In this document: one piece after another, positions 53,801-61,286 of the stretch | Layout: each line of letters begins with the position of its first letter | Position numbering within the stretch: position 1 is the first letter of the stretch | Source: Hemicentrotus pulcherrimus | Lineage: Eukaryota; Echinodermata; Echinoidea; Camarodonta; Strongylocentrotidae | Direction: 5' to 3' | DNA: 64,000 bases | NCBI GenBank assembly: GCA_003118195.1 | Contig: BEXV01000129.1 | Coordinates: 298,334 to 362,333 of the forward strand | Program-made: the position numbers and the translations under genes | Notes under the pieces: generated by a model | Seen by the model: only the letters and a program-made list of their open reading frames with translations | Told to the model about the DNA's origin: nothing | Database searches by the model: none

Positions 53801-56800
53801 GAACTTTCATAAGTGGTTTATAAAGACTGTCCTTTCGTTGTATCTGTCCAGAGTCTCTGCCAGTCCATGTGGTGCCACAGAGGGGAGCGACGTTGCGAAA
53901 CCAAGTTCCTGCCGGCGGCTGACGGAACCCCCTGCGGGGCCACCATGTGGTGCATCCAGGGCAAGTGCCTGGACCGGGGCCAGCTGGGACCCACCATGGT
54001 CCATGGAAACTGGTCCGAGTACGGCGAGTTCGACGTCTGCTCCAGGACCTGCGGGGGCGGGGTGCAGTACAAGGAAAGGCGATGTGACAACCCCCAACCT
54101 CAGAACGGGGGCAAGTACTGTGAGGGTCCAAGCAGGATATACAGAATGTGTAATATTCAGGTGAGATTTACTTACAAATTTTGGTTTTCCATTCACTAGT
54201 TCAGACAAATATTTCATATACTGATATATTTAAGACAATTAAATTGTCTATTGATAGGCACAAGGGCATTAATTATTATACTTTAACGCAGAGTTTACCC
54301 TTTATAGGTCTTGATGGAAACAAATACTCTTGAAGTCCATCGACCTCATTAAAAGTCATACATGAATATGGGTCACAGGTAATTGTGCATTCTTTCAGGA
54401 TTAGGACTTTTAAGAAACAAAGTTATCCGTTCTGAAGTTGAGACCAGCTAAACATATATTCCTTTAATAACGTGATAATATATAGTCCTCCATTGCCTAT
54501 GTGGAAGGATTATGTAAATTAATTTTATTTTGGAGTTTAGTCCAAAGATTCGAGCCATATCAGAAGTATTTGCACCGGTACCAAATCCTGTATAACACAA
54601 ATTGCGAAGGTGCTAAGAGTTTTCAGTCTTTGAAAAGTTATGTCAGTGCAGCGAACTCAAGTCGTTCTTCATCCCCTGAACACCTCCAGGGATTTATGCT
54701 AATCCATCAACAGTGGTGACATTAATACTCATGCACTTATGACAAATGTTTGCATATTCTCCAATGATTTGTGTAATATCCTCAATGTTGCCCTTTTGGT
54801 GATGTATGCACTAGTATAGTTCCATGAACTCTGCGTCAAAACCTGCGAGAGTTATGTGACTGTTTAAATTCTCGTAGCTGAATTAAAAGTCCAAGTGATC
54901 AATCAGCCAGTTTCTTTTCAATGCCAACACCTGTAATTTAAACAAAAATGTAACAATCTGTCCAGAATTCATCAGTTTTGGATTGTTAATCCCTCCTACA
55001 ACAACACGGTACCTCAGCGAGTTTGGCTTTGAATCCAGACGTAACCTCAGAACCTGTCTCGGTTTCCTCAGGTGTGCTTAAGGGATTAGCAGCCCTCCAT
55101 CAATCAACATCATCGACACAATACCTCAACATTTCTGACAAATGTTGGTCATATTCTCCAAAGATTTATCCGCTCTTTAAAAATGTTACCTTAGGCCGGC
55201 CTATTCGGTTACACCGTGAAGACCTGGCCCTGCGTTTTATACATGCTAGCTGAGAACACTGTGAGTATGTACGTGAAGCAATGGCTGCAGACATATTCCC
55301 CAAACTGGGATGAATTACATGATTTGCGGGGAAAGTGATGAAATATGTTTTGTGAACGATACCCCCACAATTCCCCATTGTGACCGAATGACTCCTCATG
55401 TTCTCTCTGACTTCCTGCTTATGTTGCCTTCTCTCTCTCCCCTCTTGTTTCCATGACAACAGGAGTGTCCGGACGAGTCGGTGGATTTCCGAGCCCAGCA
55501 ATGCTCCTCCTACAACAGCCGTCCTTTTCGAGGGTTCTACTACGACTGGAAGCCTTATCTGCATGTTAACAGTGAGAACTAGTTTCTTTTTATTTTGTTT
55601 GTCCCATTAAAATTGAATTTAGATTGAGAAATCTACTTTCTCAAGATTGTTTGATGGGCTTCGAATTCTTTCCAGTACATTTCAAGATGGTATATCAGTT
55701 CTGGCATACAGCATTGAATTCAACCCAAGTTAAGACTCTAATTTTTCTATAAATGACTTTGTTATGATTAGGATTAAGCTTCTTTTTTATTAAGTATATA
55801 AAGTTCTACAATTAATCAGTGCCATCAGCATGGTTATATTAAAGCTTTCTTGCTGCCTGAATAATCTAATGATGAAACAAATTGGAGGCATGTCTGCTAT
55901 ATCTTAACTCTTAACAAAACAAGATTAAATCACCGACCATTTGAAACCAAGCGCCCTTCTGTCTCTTTCTCCCTAGTTCTCTCTCTTTCTCTCTCTCTTT
56001 CTCTATTTGAGGAAGTAAGATCTCAACACCATATGGAACTCACTCTTTTTGATATTTCATTCCAAATGTATTTGATATATTCTGCTATTTCCCCTTCTTC
56101 CTCTGCCCATCTCAACAAAGCCTCTGATCTGTCAAAACAAATTGAATCACAGATCAGTGATGCCAGCCTTTTGGGAGAGGACCAATAATTGATTGTTTTT
56201 CTTTGCATTTTGGGTGCGTTGTTGGAAGGGCTGGTCATGCTGTGATTGGCTTAATATTTCTGAATTTATCTCCGATGTATGACTCATATGATTGATGCAA
56301 TGTGAGCGTTCTATATGTAGCTCTCCCACAAATACATATTATTATATTTTTTTTTTAAAGAGTTAAGCTTTAACCCATTGACTATTGAATTACCTCATTC
56401 CGAATGGTCTTGATACAGTTTCCACCAACACTATGAACATGATGGACAAAGAAAGCGGACAAAATATACAGTTCCTCAGGTATACAAAGGAAAATCCTTC
56501 ACTGCTATTATGTAAAAATGTGTAGAACAGGTGAATATGCATGTGACACCTGTTCTACACATTTAAACATAATAGCAGTGAAGGGATGTTCCTTTGTCTA
56601 CCAGAGGAACTGTATATTTTGTCCGCTTTCTTTGTCCGTCATGTTCATAGTGCAAGTTCCCATAGACAAAAGGTTGATTGTATACTTTTATCAAATGTTG
56701 TTAACGTAAAGCTCAAGATGCATTGTATTTAAGAACTAATTCTGAAATTATGAATTTAAAGAAAGGGTATTTCATATAAACATGCTGCAAAAAAGTGGAC

Positions 56801-59716
56801 ATCATTTGGTGAGAGCCACATACCTTTAGGCATTATTTCCTATCCCTTCACACAGAGGTAATGCCATTCTGGCTGTTATCAGACTTAATTTTGATATTCT
56901 CCCCTAATTTTAGAATTTGTTATTATTTTGTAAAGAGCTTTATTCATTTCAGTTATTGTAAGTTTCAAATTCACTTGTATCGATTTTTAGATAACAGTTC
57001 TTTTGTCTTTGTCTGGTTATGCTAAATGTCTCAGTGATGAAGCCAGGAATATGAATGATTTCTTAATTTTCTTTTTCATTTTCTGTGTCCCTAAAATCTG
57101 TTTGCATTTTATTAATCACTTAACCGTTTTAGATTAACAGGAATCACCTTGAAATGCATCTTTATATAATTGATCTTGGAAGTCAGAATTTCTGATCGCT
57201 TTGAAGTTCGAACGACCCCTTAACCCTTGAAGTTACACTGGAAAGGATACAATATGCTCCCAAGCGTGTCTGTGTTTTGACAATGTCGGTGGCCTTTTAT
57301 AAGAGTACCCTCTGACTCACGCCCCCAGCAGAGTCTACCAGCCAGACGGTCCAAGCTCCGTCCATCTGCATCCAATGTTTCCCCAACCCTGTTAACTTGT
57401 CGCAGCAGACAAAACATCTCTCGCCTCTGTCCAAAGGTTGCCAAGTTTCAGATGTTGGGACTTGTTGAGAAAGTTGAATTCTCAGCTGTCCCTTTAGTTG
57501 ACCAATAATATCACACGGCTTATGCTTATGCACAATGTCTTACTCTTGACCTATTACATACATGCGTATCATGGCTGTAGTCAAAATGCATATATACCTT
57601 GGTGAAGCATGGTTAAGGTTATTTCATGAACCTGTCACTGTTGGCTAGAGAGGAAGGGGTACTATTTGTGGTTATAAAAAACTAAAACGCTTTGATTTGA
57701 TGCTTACTTTGAATTTTGTAAACATTTGTGTGTTTTTTTTAAAGTCATTATAGTAGGCCTATGATATGAAATGGAGAAAGTATATTCTATTTAAATCTAG
57801 TTTTACTTTCTTATTTGCACTTTCTCCAAGTTCTGTCTTTCATGTTTCTCATACCATCTGTGGGAGTCAGAAGGGTATTTATACTCATATTATTTTACTG
57901 GGAGCTAGCACCCTTTGGGCTTACAGTGGATGCTAATTTTAGTCTTTTTTCTTCTTTCTGTGTTTGGCCATCATCTCTCTCTCTCTCTCTCTCTCTCATT
58001 CTTTCTCTCTCTCTATCTCTCTCCCTCTCTCTTTCTCTTGCTCCCATACTCTCTCCCTCTTCTCTCTCACACTCCTGTTTTATTGAATTTATTCTCCTCT
58101 ATCTTCCCCTCTCTCCAGAAAAAGAAGCCTGCAAGCTGTACTGCATCGCTGACGGGTTTGACTTTTACTTTGCTCTCTCTGGGAGTGTGGTCGATGGGAC
58201 GAAATGTGACACAGATTCTAACAACGTCTGCGTCAATGGCAGATGTGAGGTAAGCGCTACAGAATAGGATCATTATGTTATCTGCTCAGAGCCAGCAAGG
58301 TCTCAACTCTTATACTTTTAATCAGAGCTAACACCCTTCTGGCTCCAAACACATGATACATGTATGTTCAACGGAAATCAGTTTCTGCTGCTCGTCTGGG
58401 CCGTGTCTTGATCTTTTAGGAGTATGTGCTTTTTTTCTTCATGTTTTTTACTTTTCTATTTTCCCCTTCCTGTGATATAAGTTGTATGTTCTCTCTTTCA
58501 TCTATACTTTTTATTTATTCTCTACTTGGTAATTCCTTCGCTTTCACTTCATCTTCTTTACATTCTTGTTTTTATTTAATGATTTATGTGTTCATTTCTG
58601 TAATGCCTCTTCACTTTCTATCTTTCTTTTTCAGTATTATGCATTCTCTCCTTCTTCTACTTTCTTTTTTCCTCAGCTAAATTTTCCTATCATTGTCTTT
58701 CTTAGCATTTGAAGTCTCCACCCTCTCTATCTCTGTCTCTCTCCCCTCTCACCCTCTCTCTCTCTCTTCCTCTCTCTCCTCCCCATTCCCTCTCAGTTTT
58801 TCTCTCTTCTTCTCTCTTTCTTACTTTATCCAGATTTCTATTATTGTTCAATACTCGTTAATATTGACATTAACCGATTGCAAAAAGTTCAGAATGCTGC
58901 TGCTCGCCTTATAACTAACACCAGAAGATCATCACATATCACTCCTATCTTGAAATCTCTGCTCTGGCTCCCTGTTCAACAGCGTGTAATCTATAAAATT
59001 GTACTCTTAACCTATTGTGCACTAAATGATCTAGCTCCAGAATATATTTCATCCCTTCTATCACCCCACTCTGCAGGTCGTTCTGGTTTACGTTCATCAC
59101 ATAATGTTAGACTTAAAGAAATACGTTCCAAAAGAAATTGGGGGGATAGAGCATTTGCATCAGCAGCTCCTTCTTTGTGGAATAAGTTACCTTTCTCTAT
59201 TCAGACGGCCAACACTCTCTCTTCTTTCAAAACTGGGCTTAAAACTCACCTGATGCTCAATGCCAATTGTTAAATTTATGTTGAATATGTTGAATATTAA
59301 TTTAAATTATTTGTATGCGCCTTGAGTATCTCTAGAGATGGATATGTTGCGCTTTATAAATATTGCTATTATTATTATTATTATTAATATGTATATATTT
59401 TATTTGTTTTTCATTGACAGTTCTACTGTATGACTAGCATACCCTTAAATAGTATCAATTGGAAGAGTCCCTAATAGTTTGAGTAGTATTTTGTTGGAAT
59501 GCTGTATATCTTTGATTTGGATTCTACACATACAAAAATCTGGATGATGATATGGATTAAAAGTGAAATTTACTTCCTATTTTGCCTTTCAGAAAGTAGG
59601 CTGTGATCATATTCTTGGTTCAGATGCCGCCCCCGATGCTTGCGGAGTGTGCCATGGTGATAACTCAACATGTGACTTTGTGAGAGGCGTCTACGCTGAA
59701 CAACATGAAAGGAATG
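25944..59716 (+). CDS. ADAMTS16/18: ADAMTS16/18-like secreted metalloprotease, partial (10 internal exons; 5' and 3' ends missing)
   Basis: Ten exons with AG/GT borders join into one open frame of 1527 bases (intron phases in order: 1 before the first exon, then 0,0,1,2,2,0,0,1,0, and 1 after the last). The product is a zinc endopeptidase of the extracellular matrix. Seen in order: prodomain end with RKRR furin site, metalloprotease with HESGHSFGMVHD and a DIMSP Met-turn, disintegrin-like module, one central TSR (CSRTCGGG) and Cys-rich domain. From memory of the family, [23 protein letters not shown] and GFDFYFALS fit vertebrate ADAMTS16/18 much better than other ADAMTS clades. Signal peptide, prodomain body (including any cysteine switch), spacer and C-terminal TSRs are not in view. 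Introns range from 0.7 to 9.7 kb. No frameshift or stop breaks the frame, so the gene looks intact. Family assignment is firm; the 16/18 subfamily is likely; one-to-one orthology is inference. Confidence 0.92.
26156..29228 (+). other. ADAMTS intron A-B (3.1 kb)
   Basis: GT at 26156, AG at 29227-29228. AT-rich. It contains the palindromic element with GAGCTGCATTTACAC termini (26796-27235). I see nothing else beyond simple A/T runs. Confidence 0.9.
26796..27235. mobile_element. Palindromic MITE with GAGCTGCATTTACAC termini, possibly nested
   Basis: Left arm gagctgcatttacactgc at 26798. Inverted partners are near 27147-27174 (cctgtagtgtaaatggtagc) and 27209-27233 (ctgcgatgtaaatgggccc), with a further similar arm at 26950-26972. 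Several related arms suggest internal duplication or nesting. Confidence 0.6.
29229..29312 (+). CDS. ADAMTS16/18: ADAMTS exon B: metalloprotease domain
   Basis: 84 bases, 28 codons, phase 0 at both ends; acceptor atgtccag, donor GTGAGT (perfect consensus). It continues from exon A as [15 protein letters not shown] and ends LMLLEDDQ, the usual ADAMTS helix and following strand (compare LILLEDEQ in vertebrate ADAMTS16). A 67-bp minisatellite begins only 21 bases after the donor. Confidence 0.95.
29334..29735 (+). repeat. 67-bp minisatellite, six units
   Basis: The start word GCATTGG (GAATTGG in unit 2) recurs at 29334, 29401, 29468, 29535, 29602, 29669 and 29736, exactly 67 bases apart. Units differ by a few substitutions. 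A partial seventh unit follows. The array begins 21 bases after the exon B donor. Confidence 0.95.
30512..30585. repeat. Short hairpin repeat, GCCAGAAGGGC family
   Basis: Arms gagagccagaagggaattaa and ggtaacatccttcttgctct, inside intron B-C. Confidence 0.75.
30784..30858. repeat. Short hairpin repeat, GCCAGAAGGGC family
   Basis: Arms catctgtttggagtcacaag and tcccccgtggctccaaagag, 200 bp from the previous copy. Confidence 0.7.
31356..31472. mobile_element. Palindromic MITE, TCTTACAAAG family, copy 1
   Basis: About 117 bases. Left arm gggccccatcttacaaagac, right arm ctctttgtaagacgggtcc, with internal cgattgat/atcgcaa motifs. The internal agataggagattg (reverse strand) is shared with 6654-6808. 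Confidence 0.8.
31850..32152 (+). mobile_element. tRNA-derived SINE (copy 2)
   Basis: tRNA-like head with AAGTCGGTTGG near 31866 and B box GGTTCAAGCCC at 31910-31920. It is followed by the same body as copy 1 (GTCTTTGGCAAGACG, CACCCAGTTG, ATGGGTACCTGGTA) and an ATT-rich tail near 32130-32150. More diverged than copy 1 and in the opposite orientation. Confidence 0.75.
32910..32946 (+). repeat. 37-base poly-T run
   Basis: Uninterrupted T in intron B-C. It could be the A tail of a minus-strand retroelement, but no body is recognisable beside it. Confidence 0.95.
33876..33894. repeat. Fragment of hairpin repeat (one arm)
   Basis: atctgtttggagccagaa matches the outer arm consensus, and the second arm is absent. 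Confidence 0.4.
34644..34800. mobile_element. Palindromic MITE, CCTGTTTCATAAAACTTG family, copy 1
   Basis: 157 bases. The terminal arms contain CCTGTTTCATAAAACTTG and its exact reverse complement. A core TCTGATTGGCTGAAAGC is shared with the copy at 46268. Confidence 0.85.
35184..35722. mobile_element. 539-bp non-autonomous DNA transposon with TTAA-flanked inverted termini
   Basis: Begins TTAAAGGTACTATGTCCC and ends with the reverse complement GGGACATAGTACCTTTAA. The inverted match continues to TTTGCAG. The TTAA at each edge fits a TTAA target duplication, as for piggyBac-like elements. The interior has no recognisable transposase and only a 94-codon antisense frame. Confidence 0.8.
36574..36637 (+). 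repeat. CT microsatellite
   Basis: About 60 bases of nearly pure CT with a few C or A interruptions. Confidence 0.95.
36672..37180 (+). repeat. Old triplicated block, ~170-180 bp units
   Basis: CAAGAAATCC anchors at 36713, 36892 and 37061. Each is preceded by a CCCCT-rich segment and ends gattac..ttcaataggyrat. The three units are clearly related but diverged. A fourth partial unit may extend to about 37280. Confidence 0.75.
37951..37994 (+). repeat. CCCGACCCCAC-type short tandem repeat
   Basis: About four units of cccaccc(g/a)cccc, 10 bases each. An isolated C-rich patch in AT-rich DNA. Confidence 0.8.
38271..38345. repeat. Short hairpin repeat, GCCAGAAGGGC family
   Basis: Arms gagcgagaagggatttaact and gtcaatgcctttctgcctct, diverged. 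Confidence 0.65.
38975..39134 (+). CDS. ADAMTS16/18: ADAMTS exon C: metalloprotease domain
   Basis: 160 bases; acceptor cgttattccag, donor gtaaag; phase 0 in, phase 1 out. It encodes [20 protein letters not shown], then an NGT N-glycosylation sequon, [10 protein letters not shown] and [13 protein letters not shown]. The HHAD...FCQWQ and HDHAILLTG-like blocks are family hallmarks. The exon follows the largest intron seen (9.7 kb). Confidence 0.95.
39135..39852 (+). other. ADAMTS intron C-D (718 bp)
   Basis: The shortest complete intron; GT at 39135, AG at 39851-39852. No repeat or coding feature recognised. Confidence 0.9.
39853..39958 (+). CDS. ADAMTS16/18: ADAMTS exon D: first half of the zinc-binding active site
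   Basis: 106 bases; acceptor ctcatttcag, donor gtaaga; phase 1 in, phase 2 out. It encodes [25 protein letters not shown] and the first part of the zinc motif, HESGH. The His codon is at 39942-39944, the catalytic Glu at 39945-39947 and the second His at 39954-39956. The final AG pairs with T of the next exon to give Ser. Confidence 0.96.
41185..41447 (+). repeat. Diverged tandem duplication (~130 bp)
   Basis: Unit 1 (41185-41310) and unit 2 (41311-41447) share aatgtgttacatttcttaca/aaatgtgtgacatttgttac, gtcata, gctgaatatcatc, and aggctgratctctaacta/aggctggatctgtcaacta. Confidence 0.75.
43121..43212 (+). repeat. CT-rich microsatellite before exon E
   Basis: CT/CTTT repeats in intron D-E, about 140 bases upstream of the exon E acceptor. 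Confidence 0.9.
43350..43487 (+). CDS. ADAMTS16/18: ADAMTS exon E: third zinc His, Met-turn
   Basis: 138 bases; acceptor cctcctctcag behind a long CT tract, donor gtatac; phase 2 at both ends. It completes the active site as SFGMVHD (third His codon 43363-43365) and carries the Met-turn DIMSP (Met codon 43408-43410). The catalytic domain then ends [17 protein letters not shown]-rich compared with exons A to D. Confidence 0.96.
43488..45100 (+). other. ADAMTS intron E-F (1.6 kb)
   Basis: Contains CT tracts (about 43968-44035 and 44631-44730), an AT dinucleotide run at 44822-44850, and one copy of a short dispersed motif centred on GGGGTTGCCCCGG near 43520. The Leu/Ser-rich open frames here are microsatellite translations. 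Confidence 0.85.
44631..44850 (+). repeat. CT and AT microsatellites
   Basis: CT/CTGT repeats to about 44730, then a 29-base AT run at 44822-44850. Confidence 0.92.
45101..45254 (+). CDS. ADAMTS16/18: ADAMTS exon F: first part of disintegrin-like domain
   Basis: 154 bases; acceptor ctacttgacag, donor gtttgt (weaker than consensus); phase 2 in, phase 0 out. It encodes the linker and the start of the disintegrin-like module: [17 protein letters not shown], then [25 protein letters not shown] is the conserved start of this module in ADAMTS16/18. Followed by an 8.6 kb intron that begins with a GATGAT minisatellite. Confidence 0.95.
45490..45851 (+). repeat. 53-bp minisatellite built on GATGAT
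   Basis: TTGTATGA recurs at 45517, 45570, 45623, 45676, 45729 and 45782, exactly 53 bases apart, inside imperfect GAT/GTGATG triplets. Lies in intron F-G about 240 bases after the donor. Confidence 0.93.
46268..46406. mobile_element. Palindromic MITE, CCTGTTTCATAAAACTTG family, copy 2
   Basis: gccctgtttcttaaaactta at the left, caagttttgtgaaacag at the right, core tcagccaatcaaa in the opposite orientation to copy 1. More diverged. Confidence 0.78.
46753..46771 (+). repeat. Poly-C run with assembly N
   Basis: Eighteen C with one N at 46763. Length is likely uncertain. Confidence 0.95.
49047..49184 (+). repeat. 69-bp tandem duplication
   Basis: gtaacaattg at 49047 and gtaacaagta at 49116. Both units contain atttcctttaccaacagaat at the same offset. 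Confidence 0.75.
53852..54160 (+). CDS. ADAMTS16/18: ADAMTS exon G: disintegrin-like domain end and central thrombospondin repeat
   Basis: 309 bases, 103 codons, phase 0 at both ends; acceptor tgtatctgtccag, donor gtgaga. It encodes [32 protein letters not shown], then a linker with an NWS sequon and the central [20 protein letters not shown], with [17 protein letters not shown] and MCNIQ. The O-fucosylation motif CSRTCGG is intact. The usual W-x-x-W-x-x-W ladder is W-x-x-Y-x-x-F here (codons 54011, 54020, 54029). This is the most GC- and CpG-rich exon, which explains the overlapping antisense open frames. Confidence 0.96.
54161..55462 (+). other. ADAMTS intron G-H (1.3 kb)
   Basis: No transposon recognised. 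Two short segments near 54736-54768 and 55138-55168 resemble each other (ACAAATGTT..CATATTCTCCAA), perhaps an old direct duplication. Confidence 0.8.
55463..55571 (+). CDS. ADAMTS16/18: ADAMTS exon H: start of Cys-rich domain
   Basis: 109 bases; acceptor ccatgacaacag has a poor pyrimidine tract, donor gtgaga; phase 0 in, phase 1 out. It encodes [19 protein letters not shown] and [17 protein letters not shown], matching the DFR..QC..YN...F.G..Y.W.PY start of the ADAMTS Cys-rich domain. Protein continuity makes it convincing despite the weak acceptor. Confidence 0.94.
56429..56652. mobile_element. Foldback (palindromic) element, copy 2, complete
   Basis: Runs from CACTATGAACATGATGGAC to GTCCGTCATGTTCATAGTG. 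Both arms of about 108 bases are nearly perfect reverse complements around a short AATATGCATG loop. Same family as 2845-3045. No coding capacity, so a non-autonomous MITE. Confidence 0.88.
56805..56886. repeat. Degenerate hairpin repeat
   Basis: ggtgagagccacatac and aggtaatgccattctggctg resemble the two arms. The centre is poorly preserved. Confidence 0.4.
57854..57930. repeat. Short hairpin repeat, diverged
   Basis: Arms ccatctgtgggagtcagaag and gggagctagcaccctttggg. Confidence 0.6.
57971..58080 (+). repeat. CT microsatellite before exon I
   Basis: CT repeats with short interruptions, ending about 40 bases before the exon I acceptor. Confidence 0.93.
58119..58249 (+). CDS. ADAMTS16/18: ADAMTS exon I: Cys-rich domain
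   Basis: 131 bases; acceptor ctctctccag, donor gtaagc; phase 1 in, phase 0 out. It encodes [19 protein letters not shown], then VVDGTKC and [19 protein letters not shown]-like sequence here is, to my knowledge, distinctive of ADAMTS16/18. The acceptor lies directly behind a CT microsatellite. Confidence 0.95.
58279..58355. repeat. Short hairpin repeat, GCCAGAAGGGC family
   Basis: Arms tgctcagagccagcaaggtc and gctaacacccttctggctcc, starting 30 bases after the donor of exon I. Confidence 0.75.
58718..58830 (+). repeat. CT-rich tract upstream of LINE
   Basis: Imperfect CT repeats that end where the LINE-derived frame begins, so the LINE may have inserted into the tract. Confidence 0.88.
58836..59396 (+). 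mobile_element. 5'-truncated L2/CR1-like LINE, 3' end
   Basis: An open frame from about 58836 to the TAA at 59271-59273 ends like the C-terminus of a non-LTR retrotransposon ORF2: [60 protein letters not shown] and LKTHLML. A short 3' UTR follows (gcgctttataaat) with an ATT microsatellite tail at 59367-59386, as expected for the L2/CR1 group. The reverse transcriptase and endonuclease are missing, so this is a dead 5'-truncated insertion. The retained frame has no stop, which suggests a fairly young copy. Confidence 0.88.
59593..59716 (+). CDS. ADAMTS16/18: ADAMTS exon J: end of Cys-rich domain, last exon in window
   Basis: 124 bases; acceptor ttttgcctttcag, donor gtgagg; phase 0 in, phase 1 out. 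It encodes [19 protein letters not shown], an HGDNSTC segment with an NST sequon, then [21 protein letters not shown]-type sequence closes the Cys-rich domain. In vertebrate ADAMTS16 the spacer starts a few residues later, so the next exon should encode the spacer in phase 1. I found none up to 64000. Confidence 0.95.
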
Positions 59717-61286
59717 GTGAGGATATCCTTCATCTTCCTCAACCATCTTATCTTTTTAATAAATCCTCTCTCTCTCTCTCTCTCTCTCTCCTCTTCTTTT
59801 TCTCTGACTGTTTGCTTTCTCTTAATTTTAGTGATGTTATATAACTTTCACTCCCCTTATTTTTCTTTGCCCCTTTTTTCTCTTTTCCTCATTGATTGGA
59901 CCCCTATGAATATCAACCAGGTAAGGAGGATGTTCCATCACACAAGCAGAAATCAACAAATTAAATGAATTAAAAGAAAAGTTGTTTCACCTCTTCCTTT
60001 TATTGGTATTTCTTTTCCTGTTACATTTCTTTCACTTCCCTCATTCTTCTAGGCCCCATATTCAACCCTCTATAATTGAGTGAACCTCTATCAAAATCTC
60101 ACACACGATACGGATAGGAATGTTCAATCACATAAGTGGAAATCAATGGATTAAATTAGTAAAATATCTTGCATGCCCCTTCCTGTCCTGTGCTACTTTT
60201 CCTCATAATTTTCTACTTATAGTTGGATATACTTGCCCCTCTTCCTCTGGCAGTACATTTTCTGATTGAAGAAAAATTATAAGAAAGGGAAATATTGTAA
60301 GATATTTGGGGTTATTTCTTTGATACAATCATTGAATTTGATTTAAGATACTGCATCATAAAGACCAAGTAACCATTCCTTGTACATGATTACATTATTT
60401 CACTTGGCAGGCAGATTTCTTTAGTACCTTCCCACTTGCTTCAATAATCTATTAAAGTCATCTTTTATCAGTGCATAATATGTGTGCTTTTTCAAGTTTC
60501 TGCCAACCCGGTCACAAGCAAGATCATTCAAAACTAATTATAATTTATTTTCAAAGATACACTGAGATCCCCATAACAGGGCAAATACAAGAAAACTTAT
60601 CATTGTGCATAATCTGGTATAATATATATCAGCAATCAAACAAAAATTGTATTTTTTTTTTTAATTAACTACTTATATTGATAAATAACCTTTACTCTTG
60701 ATGATTTTGGTTTAAAAAGATAGTATTTATTAAACAACCAAAATTGCAAACTCAGTGAGTTAGATTTAAAGCACTTACCTGACATTGTTTAAGATATTTT
60801 CTCAATACAACCCATCTTTGACTGGATATAATTTTGATGATGAAAGAAAAGAAACTATTTTAGCTTGATATCTTTAAGCAAAGTGAAAATACATATTTTG
60901 TAGTTAAGACTCAAATTCTTTGTTTTGTTTCCATTTTCACACTCAAGATATACATGGAATACTATCAGTACAAAAATGATTGGATCAAAACTATAACATA
61001 CACCAACCCCTCCTGTGATTGCATTATAGAGATCAAGGCTAGATCAGTCTCTGAGGTTTTTAATTGCATCAAAGGGAGCACCTCAAATAATAACATTGGT
61101 TGGATATCTTACCTGCCTAAAGGAATTGAAGATTGGAGGCTTTCCAATGATCAGAAAAATTGACCTGTTACACCCACACATTCAATGTGCCCTCTGTGAG
61201 ATATAAATTCAAAGGTATTTCAAAGGAGACAGTCTGAAATGTACAGAGAAATTTGTTTATGTTCATTTCAGTGATTACATTTGTGT

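Larger units (their letters stand above)
45255..53851 (+). other. ADAMTS intron F-G (8.6 kb)
   Basis: Holds a 53-bp minisatellite, a palindromic MITE (46268-46406), a C run with N (46753-46771), two copies of a GGGGATGCCCCG motif (about 46887 and 47683), a 69-bp tandem duplication (49047) and an impure G run around 52510. No coding exon supported. Confidence 0.85.
55572..58118 (+). other. ADAMTS intron H-I (2.5 kb)
   Basis: Contains the complete 224-bp foldback element (56429-56652), hairpin-family copies (one degenerate near 56805, one at 57854) and CT microsatellites at 55968-56006 and 57971-58080. Confidence 0.85.
58250..59592 (+). other. ADAMTS intron I-J (1.3 kb)
   Basis: Contains a hairpin-family copy at 58279-58355, a CT tract and a 5'-truncated LINE in the sense orientation (about 58836-59396). 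Confidence 0.85.

Noticed and set aside
53739..54217. Four long antisense and alternate-frame open frames over exon G
   Set aside because: They are shadows of the GC-rich exon G, whose own frame carries conserved Cys-rich and TSR motifs.
59717..59970. Extension of the exon J frame into downstream sequence
   Set aside because: A GTGAGG donor at 59717 fits family exon structure, and beyond it the frame is CT-microsatellite translation.
60948..61163. Open frame EYYQYKND...IIEIKARS, considered as the missing ADAMTS spacer exon
   Set aside because: Its AG acceptor gives phase 0 while exon J requires phase 1. It lacks the YYLNG-like spacer core and has no good donor before its stop.
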